Shown: positions 1-11,574 of the stretch, in pieces
Layout of the letters: every line of letters begins with the position of its first letter
Numbering within the stretch: position 1 is the first letter of the stretch
Assembly: GCA_021234155.1 (NCBI GenBank)
Contig: JAJEKV010000026.1
Location: 5,211,183 to 5,275,182 of the forward strand
Length of the DNA stretch: 64,000 nucleotides
Source of the DNA: Isoetes taiwanensis
Lineage: Eukaryota; Streptophyta; Lycopodiopsida; Isoetales; Isoetaceae
Direction: 5' to 3'
The notes under the pieces: model-generated
Databases searched by the model: none
Seen by the model: only the letters and a program-made list of their open reading frames with translations
What the model was told of the DNA's origin: nothing
Program-made: the position numbers and the translations under genes

Positions 1-649
1 TTAGTTTAGAATGACCAAGGCATACTGATCTAGGGTCGCCAAATATAGAAGCAATCTCACCACCAATCACAAGTGCAAGCCAATCAATACCTTCAAAATC
101 AACATGCTCAATTGTCATAAAGCTTTTCTGGGATATTGTATATAAGCCATCGATTTACGAAATTTACGAAACCATGAGCCAAAAGTTTCTCTACGTTTTT
201 TCTCATCTTATCCTTCTCGGCAGCTTCAATCTTAGCTAACTTTGACATAGCATCTACCATGACATGGCCTCCATAAATTTAATTCATCTCATCAGTGTCC
301 ATTGCAGTATTGGCAACTGCATTTTCAACATGCTTAGGTTGGCCAATTCCTATTTTCTTGTCTAGAATAAATCGGCAAAGATCTTATAATAACATCAGAT
401 GAGAATACACAAACATGGATGAGACAAATTAAGAAACATACCCTTTATCAAGAAAGGAATCCCTCAATGACCTCCTTACCTTCTTGATTTTATAAAGTGA
501 TTCCAAATTTCCACTACCCTAAAAGGTTACAAACATATGCGACAGCCTGCAAACAAATAACATTTATCAACTTATATAAATTTGTCAGCATATCTTGAGG
601 CGCAGAACATCTACAACTGCAATATTAGCAAAATGCTCCTTATTTGAAA

Positions 650-1018
650 CATTGGGTCCAACACATTTAAATTAAAATCCCCCTTAAACCCCCTTTGGTT
701 TGGGTGCATATTCACACGGGGGGTGACTCCGGGCAACGAGAGCTGTTGGATAGGCATATTCACCCCTTATTCCTTAATCTACACCGTACGTAAAGTTCCT
801 CGTTTGTGGGGTATGCAAGTACAAAATTTGCTATACTGTATAACAAGATTCGCAAAATACTATAAGATTTCAAGCAGAGTACTATATGGTGTTGATTTCG
901 TACGTGCAAAATACAATTATGAGGGCTCTCGCTGCCCTACGTCACCCCCCGTGTGAATATGCACCCAAACCAAAGGGGGTTTAAGGGGGATTTTAATTTA
1001 AATGTGTTGGACCCAATG
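650..1018. mobile_element. MITE/foldback element with perfect 78-bp inverted repeats
   Basis: Bases 650-727 and 941-1018 are perfect inverted repeats of 78 bp around a unique core of about 213 bp. The arms contain runs such as CCCCCTTAAACCCCC and begin CATTGGGTCCAACAC. No coding capacity is visible; the 77-codon ORF inside is a chance frame. I cannot define a target duplication because the arms run to the ends of the symmetry. It lies in an intron of the CCT2 pseudogene. Confidence 0.85.
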
Positions 1019-1095
1019 GTTGTGTTAATTAATGTCAATGGTAGTTATGTGTTGGTTGTTAATGTCAATGGTTGTTATGTGTTGGTTGTCATGTG

Positions 1096-1199
1096 TTGGG
1101 GGATTCAATTTTTATATGTTGGATGTTAATGGTTTGTGTTGCAAAAAAATTTGGGGGATTCAATTTTTATATGTTGGATGTTAATGGTTTGTGTTGCAT
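1096..1199. repeat. Two-copy 55-bp tandem repeat
   Basis: A unit beginning TTGGGGGATTCAATTTTTAT occurs at 1096 and again at 1151, almost identical. It is preceded by degenerate GTTGGTTGTTAATGTCAATG repeats from about 1015. It is AT/GT-rich and non-coding. Confidence 0.8.
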
Positions 1200-1852
1200 T
1201 TTTTTTGTTCCCCTTCGGTCTTAGAGACGCGCCACCCCTCCCCTGGTGACAAAAAAATTAGAATTCAAACCAGAAAAAAACTAGAATTCATTTGAGGCTT
1301 TCATCACCTGTAGCTTTTGAATTTCATCACAATAAAACGAATAGAACATAAGTAAAAGTTACCATAAAGATAGAGCAGATTGATCCCATTATTCTGAAAG
1401 TCATAAAGTTTGCAACACCCATACACAAACATTTTTCAACTGAATTTAACAAGACCTTTGGCCTCCATGGATTCTTGTGGTGAGAAACCAAAGTGGGAAA
1501 CTTTTTCGCTTGTTAGCACAAGGATCTAGAAGCCTCAAAATCTAAAAATGCATGGTAATTTTTTGCAAGCTTCATTCGAATGAGCCATAAAACAATATCC
1601 AATAGCGCTAATCCTCAGATTAATCACCGGTAGGATGTGAAAGCCTACCAAACCCGGCCGGAAAATTACTGTTTTAGCATAGATAACTTAACCAAACATA
1701 TCCATATCATACACTATCAAAAAGATCTCGGAGAGAGCTTTCCAACATAATAAAAAATCATCTCAAACAGAGCTCGGATCAAAAGTTATGATAAGAAATG
1801 TTTTGCCTGCGGAAACCGTGCACTACATGCGCCCTTCAAGCCCTTCATGTGC

Positions 1853-2030
1853 CCATTATGCACCACACACACAAAAAGAGGGCTTTTGTTGTGAACCATT
1901 GGTTGTTGACCATTATGAACCACACGCACAAAAAAGGGCTTTTGTTGTGAGCCATTGGTTGTTGACCATTATGCACCACACGCACAAAAAAAGGGCTTTT
2001 GTTGTGAGCCATTGGTTGTTGACCATTGGA
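1853..2030. repeat. Three-copy minisatellite, unit about 57 bp
   Basis: Three consecutive units start near 1853, 1911 and 1967. Each contains CATTATG[C/A]ACCACAC, a run of A, GGGCTTTTGTTGTGA and CCATTGGTTGTTGA. The open frame across it (1788-2087) repeats the same peptide and is explained by the repeat. Confidence 0.85.
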
Positions 2031-3445
2031 AAAAAAGAGGCTAAAATCAATGGCTCAGAAATGGTGCACTCTAGATGTACGCATTAGTACATCCATTTGA
2101 ATACATCACGAAATCATAGGAAAACCTTAGTGAAAAGCGTACAAAAACACAAAGAAAACCCCCTGTTATTATGCTACATATTGGAACTCAATGTAGTCAT
2201 CGGAATATTTATAGATCTGTCCTAAACTTCTCTGATGCAGAAATAACCATATACATGCCAGGAAATGTAATTATTTCCAAGGACAAGATTATGTTCTCAA
2301 ATGAGAAGATTCCTTCAAAGTCGTAGTGTTTCAAAGAGAACCATTCAAACTGGTATAATTTCATCATGTTTGTTATCACATGAGTGCTTCTCAATCACAT
2401 TACGGGCACACTCAGCAGCCATTATATAGCCTGTAATATCTTCTGTTAGGTTAACACTATACAGAACCTATGAAATTAACTGAAAACATTCCAAACCAAA
2501 CTCAATAAACTAAATTCTACTTCACACCAGCAATAATTGTCATTGGATGTATTTACAAAGCAATATGCTTATGTGACTCTCTCAAAGTTCACCAACCAGA
2601 ACAACAACAGAATCGTCCCATACCCAACCGCATCATCTTGCACCTTAAATATATCTGATTGGGTAAAATACACACCAAGTAATAGATACAACTACTGCAT
2701 GACCATTTTACCTAAAGCATTAATGATCAAATTAAAAAACCAAGTTGCCATTAGTGTCGCAAATAGATGTAAGATAGTAGAATCATTCAAAAAAGGTCCA
2801 ATGATGTCTATAACATTACCAACGAGAAATTTGGCTACTTGGTTATCAACATGAAGAGATTTCAAGATTGTTGCTTCATCATTTGTGACTGTGACAATGT
2901 GGCCTCTTCCTATACACTGCAATATCTTGTCCTATAACCAAGAAGAATAATATTAACAAACTCGTGCATACTCCACAATAAACAACCAGTAAATATATGA
3001 TACACCATTCCCTTTTGGACCTAACATTGTTTTCACAAGATCTGGAATAGCTATAGCCCAAACAAATGAAGACTAACACATTTTCAGTATTCGAGAGGCA
3101 TGAAAGGATTAAGATTATAGTGCATCTCAAGCTTAGGCATAGAGAACGGCAAATAATGCTCATTTGCCAACTTGAGAGGATGTTCCGAACCATCTCTAAA
3201 TCTCAAAGAGTTTGAACTTTGAATCTCCAGTTGGGTAGGTCGCAAAGAAACATGTTTAAAGACATACCCGTAAATGGTGTATATCATGCATGATCAAAAG
3301 CATGTCAAAGAAACATACCAACCGGACACGCTTACCCTTTTTCTCAACCGTTTCATCTTTGAATAGCCTCCTTGACTGCAAAAGAAAATATCCATATTAT
3401 CTGGGTATAGAAGTTGAGGCACCCCGATTAAAAATACATTGTAGG

Positions 3446-3550
3446 AATGTGCTAGGTAGCCAGCCGGATTCAGGGGTTTTCGGCCAATAAACCGGCCTGG
3501 CGGCGCCGCCTGCCGGCCGAAAACCCCTCAATCCAGCTGGCTACCAAGCG
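3446..3550. repeat. GC-rich foldback (hairpin) element
   Basis: GTAGCCAGCCGGATTCAGGG and GGTTTTCGGCC are followed about 30 bp later by their imperfect reverse complement, GGCCGAAAACCCCTC then CCAGCTGGCTACC. The loop is also self-complementary (GGCGGCGCCGCC). A related sequence lies at 4318-4385 (GCTAGGTAACCGGCCGGATC), so 3446-4385 may be one damaged foldback element. The GC content contrasts sharply with its AT-rich surroundings. Confidence 0.7.
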
Positions 3551-3559
3551 TAAACCGGC

Positions 3560-4690
3560 AATTAGGGGAAATTCCGGTCTTGGTTTTGATACAGATTTTT
3601 GCAAGCATTGTGCTGGGCAGCTCTACATGTAAATTTTGTAAGCTGATCTATGTTCGTATCCTGGAATAATAGAAGCAGAGGACTGATGAATCTTATGAAT
3701 CTGGATGCTACCGGCACTAGATGCTCTGTATGATGTGTTAGCTAAGTGTTACCGCGAAAAAAAAAAATCGTTTTGTTGTGACATGCATCTAGGGAATCGC
3801 CTTTGAGGTTTCCCAAAAATAATCTATTGGATGCTAGAGGCGTTGGTGGATCTGGAATGGGAACAAGGGCCTCAAGAACAGGGGATCCGACCGCCCACGC
3901 AAAAAACACAAACAGGGGGATCCGCTCAAGAACGGGGATCTGGCCGTCACGAAACGAACGCAGGATCCGGCCGCTACAAACGCAAATATAGAGATCCGCC
4001 GCCAAATGCCGGACAAACAGGGTTCTCCGCAAAAAAAGGCCGGATGTTTGCAATGTAAATAGGGTTCCCCATGGTCAACCGATGATCTTGCCGGCCGAAG
4101 TTGTTTTGGCCGATGCGGCCGATGATCCGCTGATTTGATGCTTTGCCGAAGTTGCTTTTAGTATTCTTCGGCCACGTCGCCCGGCCTCTCAGACCGCCTC
4201 TACGCCGACCGACTCAAATGAAATGGTGCTTGAGCACTAGAGACAAACAAACCCAAAATTACGGAAATAAATAAATGGGAAATATTCGAGGAATTTCCTC
4301 TGAACGACGGTTTACGTGCTAGGTAACCGGCCGGATCGAGGGGTTTCCGGCTGGTAAATCGGCAGGCGGCGGCGCCATGAGCGGCGTTATAGGGTTTTTC
4401 TACCGCGGTTTAAAAACCCCGGTGATCCGCCAAACACCCACCCAACCCGGTGGTTTGTAGAAATTTCGTGCTTATTCTCTTGTTAGCTTCTGAATCAACT
4501 GACTGAGCCACGGTTTTTCTGTAGATATTTGAGGGCAAATCGTTAGCGGGGCCAGTCATAGATTTTTGGGTGTTTTTGTGAAATCACAGAAGCCCAATAC
4601 TCGACCCTGTTCTACCGCCCTTGATGCTTCTTGCTCCGACCATGTTTCTTACTTCTTGCTCCGACCCTGTTTCTACCGCCCTTGATGCTC
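3560..4690. other. No gene recognised; GC-rich spacer with a foldback relative
   Basis: Short frames at 3742-4058 on both strands are low-complexity GC-rich sequence with repeated GGATCCG words and match no family I know. The block at 4600-4690 contains a near-duplicate phrase (CGACC[C/A]TGTTTCT ... CCCTTGATGCT) ahead of the minisatellite. Confidence 0.4.
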
Positions 4691-4693
4691 CGC

Positions 4694-4796
4694 CAAATCT
4701 GAAGAACAAAGGCTAAAATCTGAAGAACAGAGGCCAAATTTGAAGAAGAGAAGCTAAATCTGAAGAATAGAGGCCAAATTTGAAGAACATGGACTA
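4694..4796. repeat. Minisatellite of about 20-23 bp units
   Basis: About five tandem copies of AAATCTGAAGAACAGAGGCC with small variations. Non-coding. Confidence 0.8.
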
Positions 4797-5109
4797 AGTC
4801 GGGAGTTTGACCCGTCCTTCTCTTCCTCACCCACTTATTTGTGCTTCTTGAAAAAACAGAACAACTATTTTTAGTTTGCCAAATAGGTTTTTTAGAGCCA
4901 CATTCTATAATGTTTTAGAGGTTTCTAAATGTGTGGTAAAGATTTCTCATATGGAACGCGCTTTGCATGAATAGTGGTCTGGGCATCAGAAAAATTTGTG
5001 GAGCTGCAGATAGAACGTATAGCATCCTGAAAGATTCTGGAAAAAGGGTTATTTATAATCACTTCAAAGTTCGTCATAAGACTTATTACCCTTTCAGCCA
5101 AGCAATCTG

Positions 5110-5585
5110 GTGTCATAGATGTGTTGAACCCAAATAAATATGAGAAGCCAATTTCGGAGGCAAGGAAGATGCAAGTTTAGTATGTTTTGCTTATCCTCCC
5201 AATGCAGTATAATATCAACGAGATTCTAGATAATCAGTTTAATCTCATTTTGCACGTTTCTGGAATTTCTATATCTATTTAAGATTTGGGTTTTCAATTT
5301 GAAATACCACATACTCAGTTTTCCTAGGATATTCTATTCCAATTCGAAGCTTCATTACTTGCATTTGTGCATTCTGGTTGACTCAACATTCTGATCAAAA
5401 TTGCGCCTTTGTTTTGCAGATCCCTTGGATATGGACACAATGGGCATTCCTTTACATTATGCAATTTGTGGTTTGCCAGAGAAGGGTCCTACTTCCTGCA
5501 CAGATGACGTGGATCATGGAACTATCTAGTAATACGAACCTCTATCGTTTGCTTAGAATTGCAGTTATGCTCTAAATTTCTAACA
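5110..5585 (+). pseudogene. Unrecognised exon pair, copy 1 (duplicated at 32806-33265)
   Basis: Two exon-like blocks are shared with 32.8-33.3 kb. Block A encodes VLNPNKYEKPISEARKMQ (about 5119-5172). Block B begins after TTTTGCAG at 5420, encodes GMDTMGIPLHYAICGLPEKG in copy 2 (here DMDTMGIPLHYAICGLPEKG), and ends at ATCTA|GTAATA. The splice-like edges and their conservation in two copies suggest a fragment of a real gene. I do not recognise the protein. The intron is nearly as conserved as the exons, so the duplication is segmental and recent enough to be obvious. Confidence 0.5.
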
Positions 5586-5739
5586 TGTTAAATGGATCTT
5601 GATAACCTAAATTTTAGGATCCAAAAATTAACTCTATGCATGGAACCAAAGCTTACGTACCTTGAGTCCCGCAATGCAGGAGCGGGGCTCTTATGTCCAT
5701 TTCCAGGTAGGGCATATTAGGATTTCAATGCTGTTCTTA

Positions 5740-6160
5740 TGCTTTTCTGCTTGCCGGTAACATAGAGATGCCATGCACGTATGCAGGGCCCCGACGCCTC
5801 GCAGGACATAAGTTCCCATCGCGACACATCATACCCTGTGCCGATGGTTATGGCGCATTCGGCAAGGTCTTCTGAACCCATCTCGTGCCCTTTTGCCAGA
5901 GATAGCACGTTCGGTAAAGCCCGCCCATTTCATCGAGATAGGGGCAAATCAATGCATTCTACTTCCAATTGGCGAGCAGATTTATCTTCTCTTTTCCAAA
6001 TGGAGTGGATTGATAATTCAAAATGTTTTGAATCCCAATTGTGCTCTGTAACACCATATCAGGAGCTTCTACTGCTTCAACCAGCTCGATGGCATAGATT
6101 AGATCGAACAGGGTGCATGGCAGTGCCACGCTAATCCGGGTACCTGCCAATACCACTGCT
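5740..6160 (-). pseudogene. Unrecognised coding-like fragment
   Basis: The minus strand reads SLAKGHEMGSEDLAECAI then TIGTGYDVSRWELMSCEAS (about 5787-5905), bounded by splice-like signals. A second block, LVEAVEAPDMVLQ, lies near 6050-6090. The composition is protein-like, but I cannot assign a family. It lies inside the segment whose neighbours are duplicated at 32.8-33.9 kb, but this part has no counterpart there. Confidence 0.35.
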
Positions 6161-6680
6161 TCTGACCCCTTAATGCCAATTTGTAATCAACTACCAGGAT
6201 CTGTTAGGACTTAAGTAATACATGATCTATTGAAGTTCTTTTGTATTACCTGGTTTAAGTTCATCACTGCATAATAATGCAGTGTTTGAGCAATCATGGT
6301 ATGCATAAGCAGACAGACAGATGTGCTCTATAGATGTTCTCTCGAATCTATGTGGAGTCCGAGCTTGTCCAGACCTAAAAACCTGAAAAAATAGAAGGAA
6401 AAATTATAAGAAGACATGATAATCTAAGAAAAAGAGACATGATAATCAAGAGCAAAACATTACAATAACGATAGAATCCATCTAAATTGTGGCGTCCAGA
6501 TGCAATGAGACATGCATCCTTAGACAAATACATGCAGATACAATGGCTCTGCAATAGTTAGATTCTCCTAAAGCTGGCTGCCCAAAAGCTCCTGATCATA
6601 TAAGCACTGTGGCATTTATGTCATTTGAATCTTGTGTGTTGGCTTAAAACACTAAACATACTCTGATGTACGGTATGTGG
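6150..6680. repeat. Segment repeated in inverted orientation at 33395-33900
   Basis: The run from about 6155 (GCTTCTGACCCCTTAATGCC) to about 6670 is the reverse complement of 33395-33900, with scattered differences and small indels. The preceding segment (5110-5745) is duplicated in direct orientation at 32806-33397, so one of the two loci has undergone an internal inversion. Confidence 0.8.
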
Positions 6681-6759
6681 GGGCCTTGCAACGTGCTGGC
6701 AGGACCCTGATCCCTCCGATGTGGGCAAGTCGCAATATGGGGGCGACCATACCCTAGAT

Positions 6760-7110
6760 GGACTTTTGTTGAAATTATTGAGGAATCACACTTTTTAAGT
6801 CACATAATGCCATTGTGATAATTTCAAGAAAAAAGTCCAATTTACATTTTATAAAAAGTCTTTTGTAAGGGGCTTCGTGTAAGGCTCTGCAGTGGACTTG
6901 CTACCTCCACAGTTCGCCCGCCATCTCGTCCTTGCTGTTTACATAGGGTAAAAATCCACAAAGGCATAAAAGCCCACAAAGGCGTAAAAGCCGTAATACA
7001 TAGTGAGTTCATGCCGCATGGCATGATCTGGTGTGGATAGCAAATGGACAGAGTCTACATTTAAATTGGTTGGAATAAATCTATGCAATATAGTATGCAA
7101 TATGCAATCC
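6760..7110. repeat. Dispersed repeat family R1, copy 1
   Basis: It contains GGACTTTTGTTGAAATTATT, AAGTCCAATTTACATTTT, and GTGTGGATAGCAAATGGACA followed by a GTCTACATTTAAATTGGTTGGA-type tail. Further copies lie at about 8590-8985 and 15410-15570. No coding frame is conserved between copies. Confidence 0.75.
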
Positions 7111-7204
7111 AAATATACAAGATATGGGGTATGGTCGCCCCCTTCCACGCACTTAAGAGGCGCAACTGTAAATTACCTACAAATCCAGCACGGATTTAGG
7201 TAAT

Positions 7205-7830
7205 TTTGAGTGTTCACCAGCCAGAAGAACAACAGATATTGTCCCATACCTAATCGCATCATCTTGCACCTTGGATATGTCTGATTGGGTAAATACACAC
7301 CAATTGATAGATATGACTACTACATGACCATCTTACCTAAAGCTTTAATGATCATATTAGAAAACCAAGCCGCCACTAGATGCAAGATAATAGAATCATT
7401 AAAAAAAGGGCCAATGATGTCTATAACATTACCAACGAGAAATTTGGCTGCTCGATTATCAACATAAAGAGATTTCAAGATTGTTGCTCCATCATTTGTG
7501 ACTCTGACAGTGTGGCCTCTTCCTATAGACTGCAATATCTTGTCCTATAACCAAGAAGAATAATATTAACAAACTCGTGCATGCTCCACAATTGTTTTCA
7601 GTATCCGAGAGACATGAAAGGATTAAGATTATAATGCATCTCAAGCTTAGGCATAGAGAACGGCAAATAATGCTCATTTGCCAACTTGAGAGGATGTTCC
7701 AAACCATCTCTAAATCTCAGAGAGTTTGAACTTTGAATCTCCAGTTGGGTTGCAAAGAAACATATTTAAAGACATACCCGTAAAAGGTGTATATCATGCA
7801 TGACCAAAAGCATGTCAAAGAAACATTTTC
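7205..7830 (-). pseudogene. CCT2: Second CCT2 remnant (partial duplicate of 2560-3290)
   Basis: This is a second copy of the 5' part of the CCT2 pseudogene. On the minus strand the acceptor TATAG is followed by [20 protein letters not shown] and [17 protein letters not shown], then a GTAATG donor (about 7400-7545). This copy preserves the canonical residues of the ATP-binding region better than the copy at 2.8 kb. It has lost the upstream LVKTMLGPKG exon through a deletion of roughly 100 bp near 7585. There are no downstream exons, so it cannot make a chaperonin subunit. Confidence 0.85.
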
Positions 7831-8049
7831 ATCTTTGAAGAGCCTTCTTCATTGCAAAAGAGAATACAAAATCCATATTGGCTGGGAATAGAAGATGAGG
7901 CACCTGTGTTAAAAATACATTGTAGGAATGATCTACAAACCTTTAGAAGTTGAGGCCAAGATTTGGTAGATTTCATCCGCCTCCCATCAAGGTAAGAATA
8001 ATCTCTAGAGTAAGAAAAATAAACCATAAACCAAAACTCTAGAACATGG

Positions 8050-8580
8050 TATGCCATTTAGACTTCTAGTGTTCTGGTGTTGGCAACACCATAAAATCGA
8101 AAAAGTGCTCAAGGGTAAATAGACGCAGCTGGGGGGCATTTTTGCGAAATCTAAGCATAGCACCAGCACCCCCCTAATGGATCCTTTTTTATTTTTATCT
8201 TTTTTTTAGAAGCCCGTTTGGGCTGAAATTTTATATTCTAAGGCGAAACATGAATGCGTGTTAGAGAAAAATATATATATATAATTTTTTTTTAATACAA
8301 AGAAAATAGTTTTTAAAGCATAGCACAAGGACCATGTGTCGCCGACATAAAAAGTGTCCCCCACCATTGTGCTTAGACCCTCAAAGAGGTGGAGAAAACA
8401 TATTTAGCTGAAGCACCCGAAGGGATTTTCCAGGGGTTTTTTATTTTTCTCAGGCGTTCGATGCAAAAATAACGAATCTAATGGTCTCAATTAAATTTAG
8501 CTCACGTGAGGCTAGGCTCTTAGAAATTGTTGTAGGGAGGGTTAGGCAAGCCTGCTAAAGAGAGATATAATCCAAATATA
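8050..8580. other. No gene recognised
   Basis: AT-rich intergenic DNA with A/T runs near 8180-8300. I see no coding frame or repeat worth naming. Confidence 0.4.
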
Positions 8581-8589
8581 CAAGATGAA

Positions 8590-8985
8590 GATGGACTTTC
8601 ATTGGAATTATTGAGGAATATTCGGCATGACAAAAATCCAATTTACATTTTGTAAAAAGTCTATGTGTAAGCGGCTTCGTGTGAGGCATTGCAGCAGGCT
8701 CATTGCCTCCGTGGTTTGCCCACCACCTCGCCCTCGCCCTTTACACAGGGTAAAAACCAGCTTAATACATAATGAGTTCATGCCAGATGGCATGATCTGG
8801 TGTGGATGGCAAATGGACAGAGTCTAGATTTAAATTGGTTGGATTAAATCTAGGCAGCATAATATGCAGTATGCAATCGAAATATACAAGATGTAGATGG
8901 ACTTTTGTTGAAATTGTTGAGGAACCACACTTTTTAAGTCAGGTAATGCCATTGTGATAATTTCAAGAAAAAAGTCCAATTTACC
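8590..8985. repeat. Dispersed repeat family R1, copy 2
   Basis: It matches copy 1 (6760-7110) over the AATCCAATTTACATTTTGTA block and the GTGTGGATGGCAAATGGACA block, then repeats the GGACTTTTGTTGAAATTGTT end at about 8898. The order of blocks differs from copy 1, so one copy is rearranged. Confidence 0.7.
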
Positions 8986-9175
8986 TTTTTTAGTAGGGTT
9001 GCCTAACCGCTTGTGCAACTTTTGCTGCAATTCTAGGGTGTCCACGTATCATGGCACGTAAGCCGGAATAAGTAGAAGCTGTCGGATTTCATATCTAGCA
9101 ATCTAGCAGTCGTGAATATTCTGAAAATGCCAGGTAATTCTTTATCTCCTTCGCCGTGGCCTTCTACTCCTCGGC

Positions 9176-9508
9176 ATGCAGATCCAACACTCACTCCGGC
9201 ATGCGGCTCCAACAGCATCCGCGATTTCTTACTCGACTTTGGAAGAAGATGAGCTTCGCTTTCGGCCATGGAAACAGTTGAATCAGGTTCTGTGTTGTAT
9301 GCCACATTTTTGCGATTCAAGTGACTCTTCAGATTTTCTATTTCTTGGTGAAGATGCCTCTAGATTATCTGAAACAGAGGATCTTTACTTGGCTGCAAAA
9401 ATGGAGACATATCATGGCTTAAGACAAACTCTGTTCCAAGATGAGAGTATGTCAAAAATTGCCAAGCGTCTGCTCCAACAATGTCGAGTATGGATTATGT
9501 CTACCTAA
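9176..9508 (+). CDS. Hypothetical coding-like frame, unrecognised
   Basis: A 110-codon frame with protein-like composition, including an acidic-serine stretch (FCDSSDSSDFLFLGEDASRL) and a charged helical stretch (ETEDLYLAAKMETYHGLRQT, SMSKIAKRLLQQ). I do not recognise it. The downstream end reads into a splice-donor-free stop at 9508. It could be an exon of a decayed gene or chance. Confidence 0.25.
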   Translation: MQIQHSLRHAAPTASAISYSTLEEDELRFRPWKQLNQVLCCMPHFCDSSDSSDFLFLGEDASRLSETEDLYLAAKMETYHGLRQTLFQDESMSKIAKRLLQQCRVWIMST

Positions 9509-9549
9509 TAGTTCTTTATCTAATCGTTACTGGCTATGAAGCTTGAGCA

Positions 9550-10500
9550 AGGCTGAGTTTAAACCCGATGACGAGTATACAAGAAAGCTCGAATGGCATA
9601 TTGGTGATGTCAACACCGTTTTTTTTTTCCTTCTTTAGTTTTCTTGTGCGTGAATCCGGTTTTGCATGATGTGGAGAATAAAATGATCTGGATGGCATTC
9701 TGAAGGCTATTCTAAAGTTTTTAAGAAGATCTTTGAGCTAGGATACAAGGTTTGTGTACCTATCCAAACATAGGTTGGATGGGTAGCCCCCAACTTATAT
9801 AAAGAACCCATGTATCATGGGCTACTTCTTCAGTTAATTTTTTATTCATATGCTTATAAATTTCGATTGCTCTGTTTTCACTTCAAGTTGTCATGGACAG
9901 ATCATAAACTGGGAATCAGAAATTAGAAAATGATTGGATGAGGATGAGGCAAATATAACTTTAGATATTGTTGAATCTACTTAAAAAACCTCTCCAGTGC
10001 TTCGCTCACATGCCTTGTCTTGAGTTATGGGAAGGCCAAAATGCCCTAAGTTATAGGAATAACTGGATCTGAAACTGGGGCTAAACATCGTGGCTGAGCC
10101 GCCAGCTATTAGATGTCGATGTCTTGGTGACAATATCAGTTGTTTTGAAATGGTATACATCAGTTCTGTTGGTTGATGATTTCGCTAGTGAATGCCATTT
10201 CAGCCATTACATATAGAATTGAAATAATGGCAGTTAGGAGCTTGGAAAATGTGCAATTCTATAGCAATATATTTTACTTTCAAATGCTTCATGACAGCTT
10301 GTTGGGCGTTTGAAATCCAACCCGTAAGGACATTCCCTGGGTGCCCTTATAGATGTCTAATTTAGTTCTATTTCCTTGTGTTTTGGCATGTTATAATGGG
10401 CATTACATATCATAATGCTTCATCAATGCATGAGCTCTGTAAATTAAGTTTAGATCTAAATAAACTGTAAGTATCTCAATTATGTTTTTAGTTTATACTG
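9550..10500. other. No gene recognised
   Basis: AT-rich sequence without a convincing frame. It precedes the LINE 3' remnant. Confidence 0.4.
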
Positions 10501-10524
10501 ATTAGTCTACTTACCTTCATTCGC

Positions 10525-11017
10525 ACAGGGGCACATCATCTTCGAATTGAGACAGGCAGATGGATTGGTGAGCCACGCCAGGACAGGCTCTGTCAATGCT
10601 GCCAAATGGGAGTCATTGAGGATGAATCTCATACCCTTCAAAGTTGCCCAGCATATGATCAAATTCGGACACGATATGCTGAGTTGGTCAGGCCTGGCCG
10701 GCCGTTACATGTAACATTGAGCACAGCATCCGTACGGGTGCTGGGATCATATCTTTAGGAGGTTATGGACATGCGAGATCAGCTATGTCCTCGGGCACAC
10801 ACTTGACATGTATATAAACATTGATGTATCCTTGTACAGTTTGACAGCATTCTTATTACTGCCACGGTTTTTCCCTCGAAAACCCTTCGGGGCAGGGGTT
10901 TTTTAACCCGGACAGTAATAAGTTTGCTGCGCTCCTTATGGGTCCCATAGGCCGATTGGCCTCAGTGGACGATAAAAAATCATTCTCATTCTCATTCTCA
11001 TTCTCATTCTCATTATC
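10525..11017 (+). mobile_element. LINE 3' end (zinc-binding C-terminus plus tail)
   Basis: Plus-strand translation gives HHLRIETGRWIGEP, CQCCQMGVIEDESHTLQSCP and AYDQIRTRYAELV. This is the CxxC...H....C zinc-binding C-terminus typical of plant LINE reverse transcriptases. The 3' UTR ends GGTCCCATAGGCCGATTGG then GGACGATAAAAAATC, followed by about six copies of CATTCT (10980-11017), the simple-repeat tail these elements leave on insertion. It is a 5'-truncated copy lacking RT and endonuclease. The same motif is in the LINE at 18.9-20.3 kb. Confidence 0.8.
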
Positions 11018-11574
11018 AAGAGGTGGCATCTGGAGAATATCATTGCTGTAGAATATTTTGAGAAAATACAATAGGACATAAGGTGAGATGTACTACCATT
11101 TATTCAAATTGTTTTTTAATGTAGTCATGCAGGTTATTGGTATCTTAGGAATATGAAAGCATGTAAATGGGCATTGAACCAACCATGCCGCATGATGCCT
11201 ATTTGTTCGATCATTTAGGCGAGTCATAGAATAAGAGATTTCCTTTGCACTGGTGCCAAATCAAATATTTTGGATAAATATCTTTGCTTAGTGCATGTAG
11301 AAGGAATGCCATGCCTATATGGAGCAAGCTGAAATTTGCTTTTTATGGTCTTTGTGTTGCAGAAGAGAAGTCGTGATATTGCCTGATGCATCTAAGTTCA
11401 AGAGAATTAAATCTGTGTCGACTTATCTCAAGGACTGTGATATAGGAGTCGTCAGCAAAGAAAATTACAAATGTGATATTGTCTGTGCAACTAATTTTTG
11501 CTGATAAATGGCATCTTTATGCGTTGTCCCTTTTTTTTGTTGATAAATGGCATCTTTATGCAGGAATAAATGTC

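Larger units (their letters stand above)
1..3080 (-). pseudogene. CCT2: CCT2 (TRiC/CCT chaperonin beta subunit) pseudogene
   Basis: The minus strand carries exon-sized blocks of CCT-beta, a subunit of the cytosolic ATP-driven chaperonin that folds actin and tubulin. In gene order I see DLVKTMLGPKG (about 3000-3075), RGHIVTVTNDEATILKSLH (about 2790-2935), AAECARNVIEKHS (about 2390-2440), EKFRTDL (about 2165-2245), SLRDSFLDKG (about 440-530), DKKIGIGQP with AMDTDEMN (about 280-380), AEKDKMRKNVEKLLAHG (about 170-250) and [17 protein letters not shown] (1-125). The order matches an intact gene, so this is a decayed genomic copy and not a retrocopy. Breaks: an extra A after GPKG, a frameshift after FRTDL, a TAA at 279-281 after DEMN, and a TGA before the last block. 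The 3' end lies outside the window. A MITE at 650-1018 sits in one intron. Family identity is very secure; exon edges are approximate. Confidence 0.9.

Noticed and set aside
1788-2087. Open frame of 99 codons
   Set aside because: It is a translation of the 57-bp minisatellite; the peptide repeats with the DNA and there is no family match.
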